This document shows, in pieces, positions 23,482 to 35,513 of a stretch of 64,000 nucleotides of DNA. How positions within the stretch are numbered: the first letter of the stretch is position 1; each line of letters opens with the position of its first letter. A model generated the notes under the pieces. It had not been told where the DNA came from. It ran no database searches and saw only the letters and a program-made list of their open reading frames with translations. Position numbers and translations under genes: made by a program. The DNA comes from Cucumis sativus (Eukaryota > Streptophyta > Magnoliopsida > Cucurbitales > Cucurbitaceae): positions 26,663,498-26,727,497 of the forward strand of contig NC_026660.2 in the NCBI RefSeq assembly GCF_000004075.3. The letters are read 5' to 3'.

Positions 23482-23912
23482 GGGGAAAATTACGTTTTTA
23501 TTCTCCAAAATTTGAGAAATAAGCACCTTTCGGTTTAATTGTTTTCAAAACCACTTCTTTTCGTCACTGAATATATTAAAATATGGTCATTTTAATGACA
23601 ACATTTATAATTTAATTTAGATCTCTAAATATTAAAATTACATACATTCCAAACCGAAGTTTTTTGAAATAGGTTTCAATGGTTGGTCAATGAAGCAATT
23701 CTTTTTATTAATTAAATAATTAAATGAGATAATGAATAAAAATAAGCTTAAAAATAATTTTAAAGAGAAAAAAGGTATACATTTTCAAAATTTAGATACA
23801 AAATATACATATCCTAAAAAACTCCATGGCTAAAAGGTTACACGTTTTGAAAACAATAAATCAAACAAACGTATTCTCTAAAATTTGGGTACTAAAAGTT
23901 GCAAGTTTCCCT
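23482..23912. mobile_element. Foldback/MITE-like element with long imperfect terminal inverted repeats
   Basis: The first 70 bases (ggggaaaattacg, then ccaaaatttgagaaat, then tgttttcaaaac) reappear in reverse complement over the last 85 bases (gttttgaaaacaat to caagtttccct). The match is roughly two thirds by eye. The terminal sequence gggaaaatt followed by ccaaaattt is typical of a widespread family of small DNA elements in eudicots. No coding capacity. It lies just downstream of the minus-strand 20-exon gene. Confidence 0.6.
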
Positions 23913-24024
23913 TTTAAAGTCATCTTTTAGCTCTTAATTAATAAAGAATTATTTATGTGAAAAAAAATAGAGAAGCTCGAAATTAGAAGCTTGTGTATAT
24001 ATTAACGTGATTGCGTGCGTTTGT

Positions 24025-27000
24025 TCAAAAATTGGTGGCATCCTTACAGAGAATTGATCGCACTTCCATGATCGAAGATGGTGGCTCCAAGTCTCTTCTT
24101 TGCAGCGCATTTCCGAGCAACCGCTGCATTTCCGACGCAAACACGTCATCTAAAGCCTACAGATTCAACAAAACAATATGGTAATCCCTGGTCTTCCTCT
24201 TTATTTCATTGCATTCAACAACAACAAAAGGATTTTCGGAATACAGAGCTAAATAATGAGTTTTGGACTTACAGAAACCGCAATGCGTAAGCCTTTATAT
24301 GAGGACGTGCTCTCCTTTCTGTTTTCTAGGAGATGCAGAAGATCTTGTCCCATTCGATCCCACAAACGTCGACAGATTGCTATGAAGACTCCGTTGTTAA
24401 GGACGGGGTGGAGATGATGGATAGTGTTCATCAGTAAATCCTTCAGTGGCTGCATTCTGCTTCGTATTTCTGAATCTATCATCGCTTCCTTTGTGTCCTG
24501 TATTATCTTCCGCAGTTTTGTTGCACTTTGGACCCTTGTCTGCATATGAAAGACGAGATAACGATGCTGCTCGATCAAGAGCTGTTTGTTTTAATTTTAA
24601 TGTGCAGGAGGAATATATTTTGGATTTGAAGGATGCTTACATTTTCTGCGAGTTTCTCTACAACTGCGTGCAGGTAACTCCTGAATTTGGCTCTGAGTAC
24701 CAGAGTTACTTCGCTGAGATATTCACCATTAGCATGACCTTCATCAGTCATGTAAGAAGATGCCAGTGAATTCAGCTTGCGTTCTATCTGAGGCATAAAC
24801 TCATCCAGCATCCTCTTCATCGTATTCAAAAGAATTCCCAACTGAAAAAGATGGTCTCTCAGTTAAAAAAGATCGTATTTTTAAGTTTGACACTTCTTTC
24901 AAACCACACGGAAAGAATAAGCATAAGCAATACCTCATCTGGTATAAAAAATGTATCCACTGATTGTCTTGAGAACTTCTGGAAATATTTGGAAACCATT
25001 ATGGGCACTGAATTATCCTTTAGTGGGGATAGAACTTCAGAGTATTGTCTTTCCAAGGATTCAAAAATTGTCTTCTCAATATCTGCAGTTGCCTATAAAA
25101 GAAAAGAGATACCTCTTCAAATCCTAGACTAGTACTTGGTGAGGCAGGGAAATAAAGTACCATTTTCCACACCTACCTGTTCTAGACTGTTTGCATATTC
25201 CGGCCAGCGACAAACAATGACTTCATATTCATTTAGTGTCTCCTTTAGCCTATCATATATATAATTGACAAACGGCAATGTTGAGCTTTCAGGTCTGGCT
25301 CCACATGGTTGTACCTGAAGGTGAACATTAGCAGAATGTTCATCAATTTCATAACAACAAAAATCTCATGCTAATACATTCATACCTTGTCCTGTTTGCA
25401 CAAGTCGAGCAAAGCTAGACGTTTACTTTGAATCCAAAGTGTAATATATGAGTGGAACAGCTCTTTGGCATCAACTCCGCCTTTGACAGGACTGAAATAA
25501 TCCCAAGACATAATTAAAAAGGTGCAATTGGGAATGTAATTCTTATCATTGAAGATTCAACAGAGATATTAGTACCTGATGTTCCACTGAGCAAGATCCC
25601 GCTGGAAATCAGCTGTAGCAATGACAAGGTCCGTCACAGGAGGGGATGGACCTGGAGGTGAACAGGCCATGAGAAAATCTCGCAATCTATTGCACAGCTC
25701 CACACTGTATATGGATGAGGAAAGGTTTGGCAAGTCTATGAAACTGCAGGATGACAAATCAGTCAGCAAAGATGTCTTTCAGAGGAACCACAGAAAAAGA
25801 GAAAATTCAGAATAAAACATAAGGTGATTTAATCCGTTACCTGGGGAGCACATTTTGTTGGTGGATTTCGATATCAGTCATCACTTCGTTTCTAATATTC
25901 CATACCACAGTTTTCATCTTCTGGTAAGCAGTTGATAGAATAACAGAATCAATCAATGTGCCCTCTTTACTGCTTGATATAATTTCATCTACTTCTGCTA
26001 ACATAAATTTTGATCTTTTCTTTGTAGCAGCCTGTACCAGTCAACTTGAAATTTACAATTCACTAAAAAAATGAAAAAATGACAGACTGCAAAAACTTTG
26101 GCTTCAGTTACTTGTAGATATCTGCATAATTTCAGTTGCGCCTCAGAACTCAAAACATCATGCAGGAGAGCATATAGCTTGACAGAGCGGGTTAAAGCAG
26201 AAGCCACAAAACCACTTGCACTACCAAAGACAGCCATCATCCCTGAAGGTGAAGATTCGTCGAGTGACTTATAATTCTCAAAAACGAGAGCAAGAATCTT
26301 CTCGATTTGTTCTTTTATCTCCAATAGCATGCGATTCTGGTGGATAATATGGTCAATAAGCCATCTGGTGTCATTCTATTACGGCTGTAAAAACTTATAA
26401 CTTCCAAATGATAACCTTTTACCTCTTGACGACTCAAGGAACCCCTCCTTGTTTGCTTCATTATAACTGGTTGCAACAATTCCTCCACTAAAGACAGGCA
26501 ATCTTCAGTGGGTGTGGCAACATCCATAACATACGAAAGGTACCTGCAAAGATTCAAAAAATTGGTGTAAGTTCAAATCATCTTTGTAAATGACAAAGAT
26601 ATCAGTTTGATGAAATGATTATTATTAATCTTAACATGTCACATTACCGTAGCTTACTATACGAATCAGATATTCCATAGTAAGTAGCAAATTTGTGCAG
26701 TAACCACCTCCATGGTCCTTCTAACAACAAATGTCTTTGCTGAAAATGGCTGACTTTCATTGCAACTTCTAACAAGATATCGTATGCCACAGTCTCAGCA
26801 ACAAAGCCACACTGCATCAAATCACCAAGTTGACTTGCTAATCTCATCTAATCATAATATTAAGGATATATATATCTTGAGTTTCATTCACTTCTTTTTA
26901 CAAACCTTAAGACTATTGTTGTCATCTGGGCTTGTGGAATAGCTTGTATGGAGTTGTATTCTTCCAACAAGTTCGTGCTCTGGCTCTCGATACATTGGCC

Positions 27001-29669
27001 ACCATTGTGTCTTTTCATCCTGCAGCAGTATATCCCATTTTACTTAAAACATCAAGTGAAGGCATAAAATTAAATTTTAGCCGAGTATGGACAAAGCAAT
27101 ACTGAATCATCTGCAATGGCAGCAACTTGAACTATGGCATGACCATAATGCTGTCCTTTGGAATTCTTAACTTCGATTATTAAATCATCTCCGGGACTAT
27201 CAGGAAAGCTGTTTGTTCCATTTAGCACACAAATTAACTATATTAGTCGCAAATTATAATAAAAGTAAGAAACATTAAACAAGAAGAAAAGGAAGAAGAA
27301 AGGAAAAGAAAAGCTTACAATAAATAAGTTTCACCAGATGCTGGTTGCATTTTAACAACCTCATCATCAGATGAGCTTTTTAGTCTCAGCAAGCAAGAAT
27401 AGGTTTCTGGTGACAGGAAAAGATTGTCAGCTGAAGTTTGACATTCATACACGCAAGGGAGGGTAGAACTCAATTATAAATCATTTCAAGTTCATTTGTA
27501 CGAACTTGGTATGTTTTGAAGTTCCAAACAACTGATAAATTTTATTTTTCCAGCAATAAGATAATGTCTGATTTAGTCACCTTGCACTACTTCATAAGTT
27601 GGTGAGATGTGACATAAAGAAACTGCGCCAGTTTTAATGATTGCCAACATCTGTTTGGCATACTGAGAGCCAGCTTTCATATAAGCCAAGCTCTGATGAG
27701 AGAACGAACCAGTTGAGTCTGCAGGAAGATGATGAGCTACTCGAACCTTTTGTTTGGCTTTCCATTCGGAGTGAAGGGTTCGCTTTACAGTTGATAAATG
27801 TGCATTAAGACTTTCCATTTTGATGGTGGATGGCATTATACATGAAAGACCACAGCTGGTTGGTGGCTCCAGTCCCATTTTCACTCTACGGACTGGCAAA
27901 TAAAAGAAAACTAAAGTTTGAAACATATAAAACATTTGTTCAAATCTTGTTTACAAATTTAAAGTAAGATACCCTGCACTTTAATTTTCCCAAGATTTCT
28001 TATGGATTTTGGAGCAGTTTCTTCACTGGCCAACCCTGAGGGAGGTTTTGCCAAGAGATCCTCTTCTGGCTGCAGTAGTGTTTTCCGTAAACTGTTGCAG
28101 TTGACAACGTAAGAACAAAGAACCCAAACAAATAGAATATATTAAAAGAATCATTTGATTTGAAGACATGTTATAATTCGAACTTAGAACTAACTATATC
28201 TGCCACTGATCTGACTGTTAATAAAATCAAAATTTTGTGAAGTAACAAAATTTCAAGCCAAACTCCAGCAGAGCGTGTCTGTTACAGTCCCTTACCCAAA
28301 CCCATCGCGCAAAAGTTTGCACTCATCATTCAAGAAGTAGGGGGCTTCTGTACAATGACCTTGAGCCCATGAGTGAAGGCATAGCCTAACACATGCTTCG
28401 TAAGAAATAACAGCACCCCATGAACCTTGCCCTCTGCATAAATGAGTCCACCCATCGTAAGAAAGAATAAGTTATTGCTAAAGGAGGCAATTAGGAAAAA
28501 ACTGCAGTCCTTTGCTATGACTTTCGACAAATTGATAACAATGCTCAAAGTTGCTTTAGTACATTGCTCTATAATTTGGGAGGCGTGCAGGAACTGAAAA
28601 AGAAGGTGATGCAACTTTGAGACCAGCAGCATTCCTGAATCAAGATATAGTTAATTACATAATCTTTCTGAGTAACTTCCAGTGCAAGAGTTGAAAAATT
28701 AAAGAGAGTGAAATGAGAAGCATATACACTAACCTAGCCGATGCATTGGAAATTTCAATATTTGTAGCTTGTCCATTTTGGCCTAAACAGCTTTCTGGTG
28801 CTATTTGTTCATTTCTTGTGGCAGAAACATAAGCCTTGTATGCATTACAAGTTGAAGCTTGATCCTCAACCCCCCTGATTTCCTGATCGCGAACATTTAA
28901 TGGAGGAGCAGTCGGAATATCAAAATTCTTATGCATTTTATTCCCTATTCCTCCACCATACTTCATCTGCCACGGCTAACAAAAACTGAGTTTTCACTCA
29001 TATAAAGACCCATTTGAACTAATTAATCCCTATCCCATAAAGTTATAAAATTGCATCTGGGCAATGTATCCACAGATCAGTCGAAACTTTTAACACTACC
29101 AATCTTGACTTGCTAGTTTATAAGAAACTGACTGCGTCAGATTTACTCACGAATCACCCTAAAATCTTATTCAATTAAGAACATAACAGAACATAACAAA
29201 CCTGATCGAAAGCAGCAGAGTACCCATCGGTATCACCAGAAGAAACGTCGTTCGATTTACCAAACGAAACTTCAGTACTGGAAGTCGTAGCCGAATCCGA
29301 CGTCTTGACTCCTCCATGACTATATTCTCGTTTTAATCGAACTGCCTCCGGAACTAAACCAATCCCGTAATAACCCATTTCAGAACAACGATTGTTTAAT
29401 TGATTACCCAATTGAACGCCATTAATAGCAGTCGAATGATAGTGAACTTTGTCATCTTGAGGAGATATGGCGACCGAGTAATGCCGGCTATGATTTTCAC
29501 TCCCCGAGTCAGACGACAAGTCCATGTCGGATCCCGAATCACAATCCTCGCCATAGTCATTCACTGTTTGAGCTTGAAACCCATTAACCGCAATCGAGGG
29601 CAAATTGGCAGCACCAAACGGCAATCCAAAACCCCGATCGCCAGAAACTAAACAAGAAAAATTCCTCAT
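24025..29669 (-). CDS. Large conserved plant protein of unknown function (At4g24610/At5g65440-like) with a probable C2 domain
   Basis: Twenty exons in coding order: 29669-29202, 28975-28734, 28634-28563, 28433-28296, 28091-27973, 27892-27581, 27406-27319, 27208-27103, 27019-26906, 26811-26648, 26543-26423, 26336-26112, 26031-25841, 25743-25576, 25491-25386, 25314-25177, 25092-24934, 24841-24641, 24539-24273 and 24156-24025. All join in frame to 1176 residues. Residues 1-300 are serine- and acid-rich and look disordered. Residues about 340-550 (GKIKVQVRRVKMG, then DDLIIEVKNSKGQHYG, then a WW-PMYREPEHELVGRIQL end) have the strand pattern of a C2 domain with a long helical insert. The remaining 600 residues look mostly helical and are highly conserved as I recall the family (TAETVAYD-type, PSGPSP, CRRLWDRMGQDLLHLLENR). 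No catalytic motif is visible. A membrane- or vesicle-trafficking role is an inference. The donor of exon 3 is the least certain junction. Confidence 0.92.
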
Positions 29670-30260
29670 CTCCAACTTAAAATTCTTGACACTGAAACAG
29701 CGGCGAATGAATTAAGAATCGGGGTCTAAGGAGTAAAGGAAATTGTAATAATGGGGAAAATTTGTTGCCATAAGGAAAACTAAGATTAGGATGATCTACA
29801 TTAAACAACATTCCATAAAGAAAGTGGGAATGAACCTCAATTGATACCGCAACACAGCAATAGAAAGAAAATGAGAATCGGAGAAGATAGTGACCCAAAA
29901 TAGAAACGGAAGAAGAAAAGATTAGGCAGCAGAAAATGGTAAGAAGTGGAGGAAGTGAGAAAGTGAGAGAAAGGGGAATTGAGTGTAGAGTGAAGAATTT
30001 TGTAAATACTATATTTTCTTTTCTTTTAGCTTCTTTTCGGAGTGTTTGACAGTTTGGCGCTGATTGTGTAAAATTAGAATAATGAAAAATGGAGATTAAG
30101 AAAATGATTAAAAATAATCAAAGAAAAAGGTTTTGAGGTTTAACGATTTTAAGGAAAGAACGGCACCGGAAGCGGGGAAGTTTCCGCGCGTATGACGTGG
30201 CAGCGAGGGGGCAAGGGGTACGCGCTCTTTTTATAACGGTCGACATTTTAATATTACTCA
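29670..30260 (-). promoter_or_regulatory. Leader and promoter of the 20-exon unknown-function gene
   Basis: 29670-30000 is probably the 5' UTR. At 30190-30203 tgacgtggc gives an ACGT-core (ABRE-like) element. At about 30228-30236 the minus strand reads ttataaaaag, a possible TATA box, inside an unusually GC-rich patch (30160-30245). The transcription start is not certain; the distance to the ATG would imply a leader over 500 bases or an intron in it. Confidence 0.4.
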
Positions 30261-30715
30261 TAACCTTGAGGCCAATTGTTTTTGGAAGTTAAGACTACAT
30301 CATATCATACCATGCAATGCTTCACTTAGTCACTCTAATCCCCCTCATTAAATCTCAACTTAAACATTACATTTCCAAATTAAACCAACATCCTTCCTAT
30401 GCATATGCATCCTATCTCTAACACTCACATTCCATCAACATCAAATGCACCAAGTGTACTTAAGATCTAACTCAAAAAGTCACGCCCACTCGTCGGAGGT
30501 TAATATACAAATTTATAAAAATTATAGAGATAAAAATAACATGTAAAAGTTTTTCCTACGTAGCCCTTTTTAATATAGTAGAAATAGAGATAGAAATTAT
30601 TATCTAGACTATAGAGTATATCATAATTAAAATTGCTATTAAATTAAATAAGAGAATGTCACGAAAAAATCGATCACTAATTATTATTTTAGTTTTATTG
30701 AAATTAAAGAAAACA

Positions 30716-30753
30716 CCATAGTTTACAAAGAATCCCCATAGTTTACAAAGAAT
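30716..30753. repeat. 18-bp direct repeat with 20-bp period
   Basis: ccatagtttacaaagaat occurs at 30716-30733 and again at 30736-30753 with two bases between. Confidence 0.85.
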
Positions 30754-33633
30754 GGGATGATATTGAAAGTACAAATCCGAATGTTAATTGAGGATTATAA
30801 TTACTAAATATCAATAGTAAATAACAAACGATCTAAAAATAGAAGTAATTAACAAATAATAATAAATGTGATAAGCTTAAGAAAAAACAAATTGAATGAG
30901 ATAAGATTTGGATTTGACCACGCTTCTATGGTATATTAAGTACATAGAAAAATGAATTTCAATATTGTTGGTATGTTTTACTTTTACTTTTAGGTTAAAA
31001 TATTCTTTCAATCAACCTATCTTTTTAGTTCAACCATTTATGGAAATCCAAATCTTCCAAAAATTTACTATATTCAGTAAATAATTTTTTAAAAATATAC
31101 AATTAAGAGAAAACTAATCATTTCATGAAAAAAGAATAATTTTTCTATAGTTTTTCATAATGAATTAAAACTGTAAATTAATAACAATATCAATTTAAAG
31201 TCTAAAATATTTGAAATTGAATTAATAATTATACCAATATTACTAAATCGTGAAGAAAGATAAATGTAAAGAATAAAGTTAGAGATTATAATTGGATTTG
31301 TAGATTATAGTAGTTTTATAATAGGAATGGGATTAGAGATTATTAATATTTAGTGGTTTTGTGGCATTCGGGAATCAGAATAGTGTCATACACGATATGC
31401 TTCCTGCTTAAGAAATCAACTTTATAATGCATCTTTCCTAAATTAATTGTTTTACATAATGTACGGTGCTAACTTACATTTTCATCATTAAAACAAATGA
31501 ATTAGCAAACAAACCCTTCAAAAGTAAATCCAAATTCTTAATTTTTATGTTGATGAATTCTAGTTCTTTAAGTATGAGTCTATATCATACTTTTTTTTCA
31601 TAATTTCCTAACTTCATTTTCATACATTCTACTTGCAAAAAAAGGTTTTGGATGAACATATCTTTTAGTTACTGTTCTTCTTTCCCCCTTATCCTAAGCT
31701 ACTGTATCTTCATTTAGTTTGATTATTTGATTAATTAACTACAATAACTAATTTGTGCACATTAAAATATGATTTAACATTTGAAAAAGTTCGTTTCACT
31801 TAGTTTAAACTAACAGATTCATCAAATATCTTTGTGATTGATTAACGATTAATATAGAGGTTAACAATAATATTATATAAAAAACTAAAGAATTAACGTT
31901 TCTCCAAAGAACACATCTCATACATGTTTTGAAAGTGTAGCACCCAGCAGCATAAATGAATACTCTAGATTGATAATTGTTGAATGATAAAACGTTTAGT
32001 CACTAGCTTATGTGTTTTAAACCACACAATATATTAGTAGAATATTTTTTTTTCTGGACATTTTTTTAAAAAGAACAATGGTTGGTGGTGCATCTTTTTT
32101 GACAAACATGGCTTGAAGCACAGACATTCACAATGGGCTCATGAAAGAATTGAGCCATCCTCGCAACAAGGAAAAGCCCAACAAAATAAGCAATCACCAC
32201 TCTAAAACTCTCTAGCTATGCAACACTATCCTTATTTCATCACTACATATAATGAAACTCCTAAGTGCATCAATTTAATTCAAATTTCTATTATGTTTAA
32301 TTTATTTACATAAATTAAAAGGCTTAATTACATAAACCAATCATTCAAATTTGATAAATCGGAATTTTTTAAGTGTACAACCGGTAATCTTCAAATATAT
32401 TCCTAACAAATGTTCTAAATCGATTCATCACTTCTAAGTAATTGTTGATAAGGTTTATTTGGAGAATTTCCCTTTTCCTCTAATAATCCAATCCCTGTGT
32501 TTTCTAAACAAGTACTGATCACTTTTTTTTCAGAACTTGAAGCCTAAAATGTGTCTAATCTCAAATTTTCAATTCAGCGAAGTGGAGAAGAAATGTAGGG
32601 ACCATATAAAAGACACAATTAATTAACATGTAACACCTTGAGAGACCAAATTAAATAAAATATTTAAAAGCTAAATGGTAATATTTACGTTGTTTCCTGT
32701 GTGTTTTTCTAAATTTGGAGAGTGTAAACAAACAAATTGTGTTGAGAAGATATATATAATGACAGTAATTAGCAAATCTGGGAGTGATTAGTCCATAATA
32801 TATGCAAACAAAAAATTGTGGTCCATAACACAGTCGTCCCATGTTTCACATCTCTTCCCATCTTTCTCCACATGAATACATATAATGAAACAATAACAAT
32901 GCTCTTCAAATTATATATATATATATATAACAAAAAGAAAAACAAAATCAAGTGGGGTTGAAAGAGGGAGACAAAAGCATCCAGTCTAGATCTAACAAAG
33001 AGAGAAATATAATGGAAGCTAAGGTTTAATTCAAAAAAATAATTACATATATCATACACTATGTATCTACTTTTTGTCCATCTTACCAAATTTTTCAATC
33101 ATATAATTTATCATTATCCTTAAATATTCTTTTATTATTAATAATAATTAGAGTAAGAGATGTATCATATCTTGAAATGCACTTAAGGTTTAAAATATTA
33201 TATCAATATTTCTATGAAGACCTTAATTTTATAGGGTAAATTATGGATATTTCCTTATAAAAGAACAATAATAATAAATTTAAATGAGCAAATAAATATG
33301 TTATTATTTTCAAATAAGCAAATTGTACTTATTTTGTTTGTGCTGGATATAATGAATAAATATGAATTGAAGTCTTCATAACCAATCATATATATTGAAA
33401 TATAAATGAATAGAATGAAAACATGAAGATATCCAACGAAATTAGCCAAATATTGGTGGTTAAATTTAATTAGAAACGAGAAAGGCTGAGAGGGGAGCGC
33501 ATGAGGGGTTGAAGAGAGCTCGAATCTCAAGTAAGTAAACGACTAGAAGACTGTGTTTGGTTTTCTTTTGTTTTAAAAAAAAGAACTTTTTGTAAAAAAA
33601 AATAAGTTTGGGCAACACAGGTTGGACTTGGAC

Positions 33634-33652
33634 CACACACACACACACACAC
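33634..33652. repeat. (CA)n microsatellite
   Basis: About nine CA units in AT-rich noncoding sequence. Confidence 0.9.
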
Positions 33653-35493
33653 CAAAAGAAAAATGGATTATATATAGTTTTATGAATATGCAATTCCTTT
33701 TTAGCTACGAAAATGTAAAACCTTAACAAATGTATAAATAAATAGTGAGTTTGTGTGTGGGGGGTTTATTTACAAGGCAAAAAGTAAGGCTGCTATTTTG
33801 AGTTTTTGAAGTACACGTGATTTCGGAATTGTTGTAGTAAAGTGTTGCAGTGTCGGTCCACCTTAGTTCTCTTTTTTTCTTTCTTTTTAAAGAAAATTTA
33901 AAATGATAATAATGGATATATATATATATAATTAATTAAATTGAAAATAACTAAAGGGCATAAAAGAGGTGGATCCCTGTGTAAAGCTGAATCTGATCAG
34001 TTTATATATTTGTAATTGCCTTATATCTATATGGTCTCACTCGAGAGAAAAAGAGAGAGAGCATCTCTAGGACCTGATAACAGAGGGAAAAGGGGGTTTT
34101 ATCAAAAGAAAGAAAGAAAGAAAGAATGAGAGAATTCAGAGACAGAAAAAAAGGGTTTCTTTTAAATATAAAATATACTTGGAAATGTTATGTTTTAAAA
34201 AAAAAAAAAATGAAAAACGTTAGGATTTGGAATCCTAAGTTACTTAGTTGGGGTTTAAGTTTGTTCTTCCAATTTTGATGCTCATTGTTAATTCTCACAT
34301 TTCTCAACGTTTTATTTTTTCCTTTTGGGTTTGTGTGTATGTGTCTTTATCAACCGCTGGTCTTGAGGAATTGTTATTATTATCAGTTTCTTTTCCATTT
34401 TGATTTGGATTTCATTATCATGTTCTAACCCCTTTTTTTTAAACCTTCTCTCTCTCCATGCTAAATATATTCCAACTTACACTTGGTTTTGCTAATATAA
34501 GAAAATTGTATCTCAAACTCTAAACTCCGATAGTACACATTATATATATTTGATTCTTAGATGATATATATGATATGACAGGATAGGATAGGAGAGAGAA
34601 TATAGATTATTCGAAAATATATAGAAATCAACTTTGTGATTATAAATGTAAAGTGACATTATTTATGTGAGTAATATAATTGGCTTCCCTTTTCCTTCTC
34701 AACTTTATTCTCTTGTGTACCCTATTTGATTGCATTAATGTTAGTAGTTTTTGTTTTTGATTTTATTTATCCAAATATTAATTAGTTGATTTATCTAAAT
34801 AATGGGAGAAAGATATTAAATTAAATTACCACACCATAACAATATAATTAAACAGATGATTGGAGTCTAATAGAGAGAGAGAGGTTAACAAAAATAATTC
34901 AATTAATTACATGTGAAGTGATAGTGTAATTAATACTTAAAGATGTAGGAAACGAATTATTAATATTCAAACATGCTTGTTTTATAAGATGTTAGCATGC
35001 TTCTCAAATTAAGTTTGCAAGCATCTATGTATATATATATCATTCAACTTTTATACTAGTCTCCATATATTCAATCATGTTCTGTATAACTAATTCTTAA
35101 AAAAAAATTAGTTGTAAAAACTAAAATAAACCCTAAAATAGTTTTGTTTATAATTGTTCGTGATACAGTAGAAACTCATTTGAATAAATAGCTCAAATCA
35201 CGAAATACATGTATCAACAAAATTCATTAAAGTATTAGGTAACAAAATGTAAAAAGATGAGCGAAAATATGGTGATTTGTAGGCCAAAATTGGTAGGGGA
35301 AGGTAAAGAGGATAAAAAGAAAAAAATGGTGTGTTTGAGAAAAAAGAGGAGGAGATGGGTATGTGGGGAAAAACAAAAATGTGAGAAAAGGGAGAGAGAA
35401 GGTAATGATGAGAATTGTGACGGAAACGGTTAGAGTTTCGTCATCTTATTTAGAGAAGAGAAGCATGCGACCCATTGCTACCAAACAAAACCA

Positions 35494-35513
35494 CGAACCC
35501 TAACCCTAACCCT
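35494..35513 (+). promoter_or_regulatory. Telo-box-like (AACCCT)3 motif
   Basis: Three tandem aaccct units lie in a patch that reads like a plant promoter and leader: a GC-richer stretch 35400-35490, then pyrimidine-rich 35515-35620. Telo-boxes are common near transcription starts of growth-related plant genes. No coding region follows. Confidence 0.4.

Noticed and set aside
35494..35513. Telomere repeat tract
   Set aside because: Only three units, in the middle of single-copy DNA. It fits a telo-box promoter motif, not a chromosome end or large interstitial telomere.
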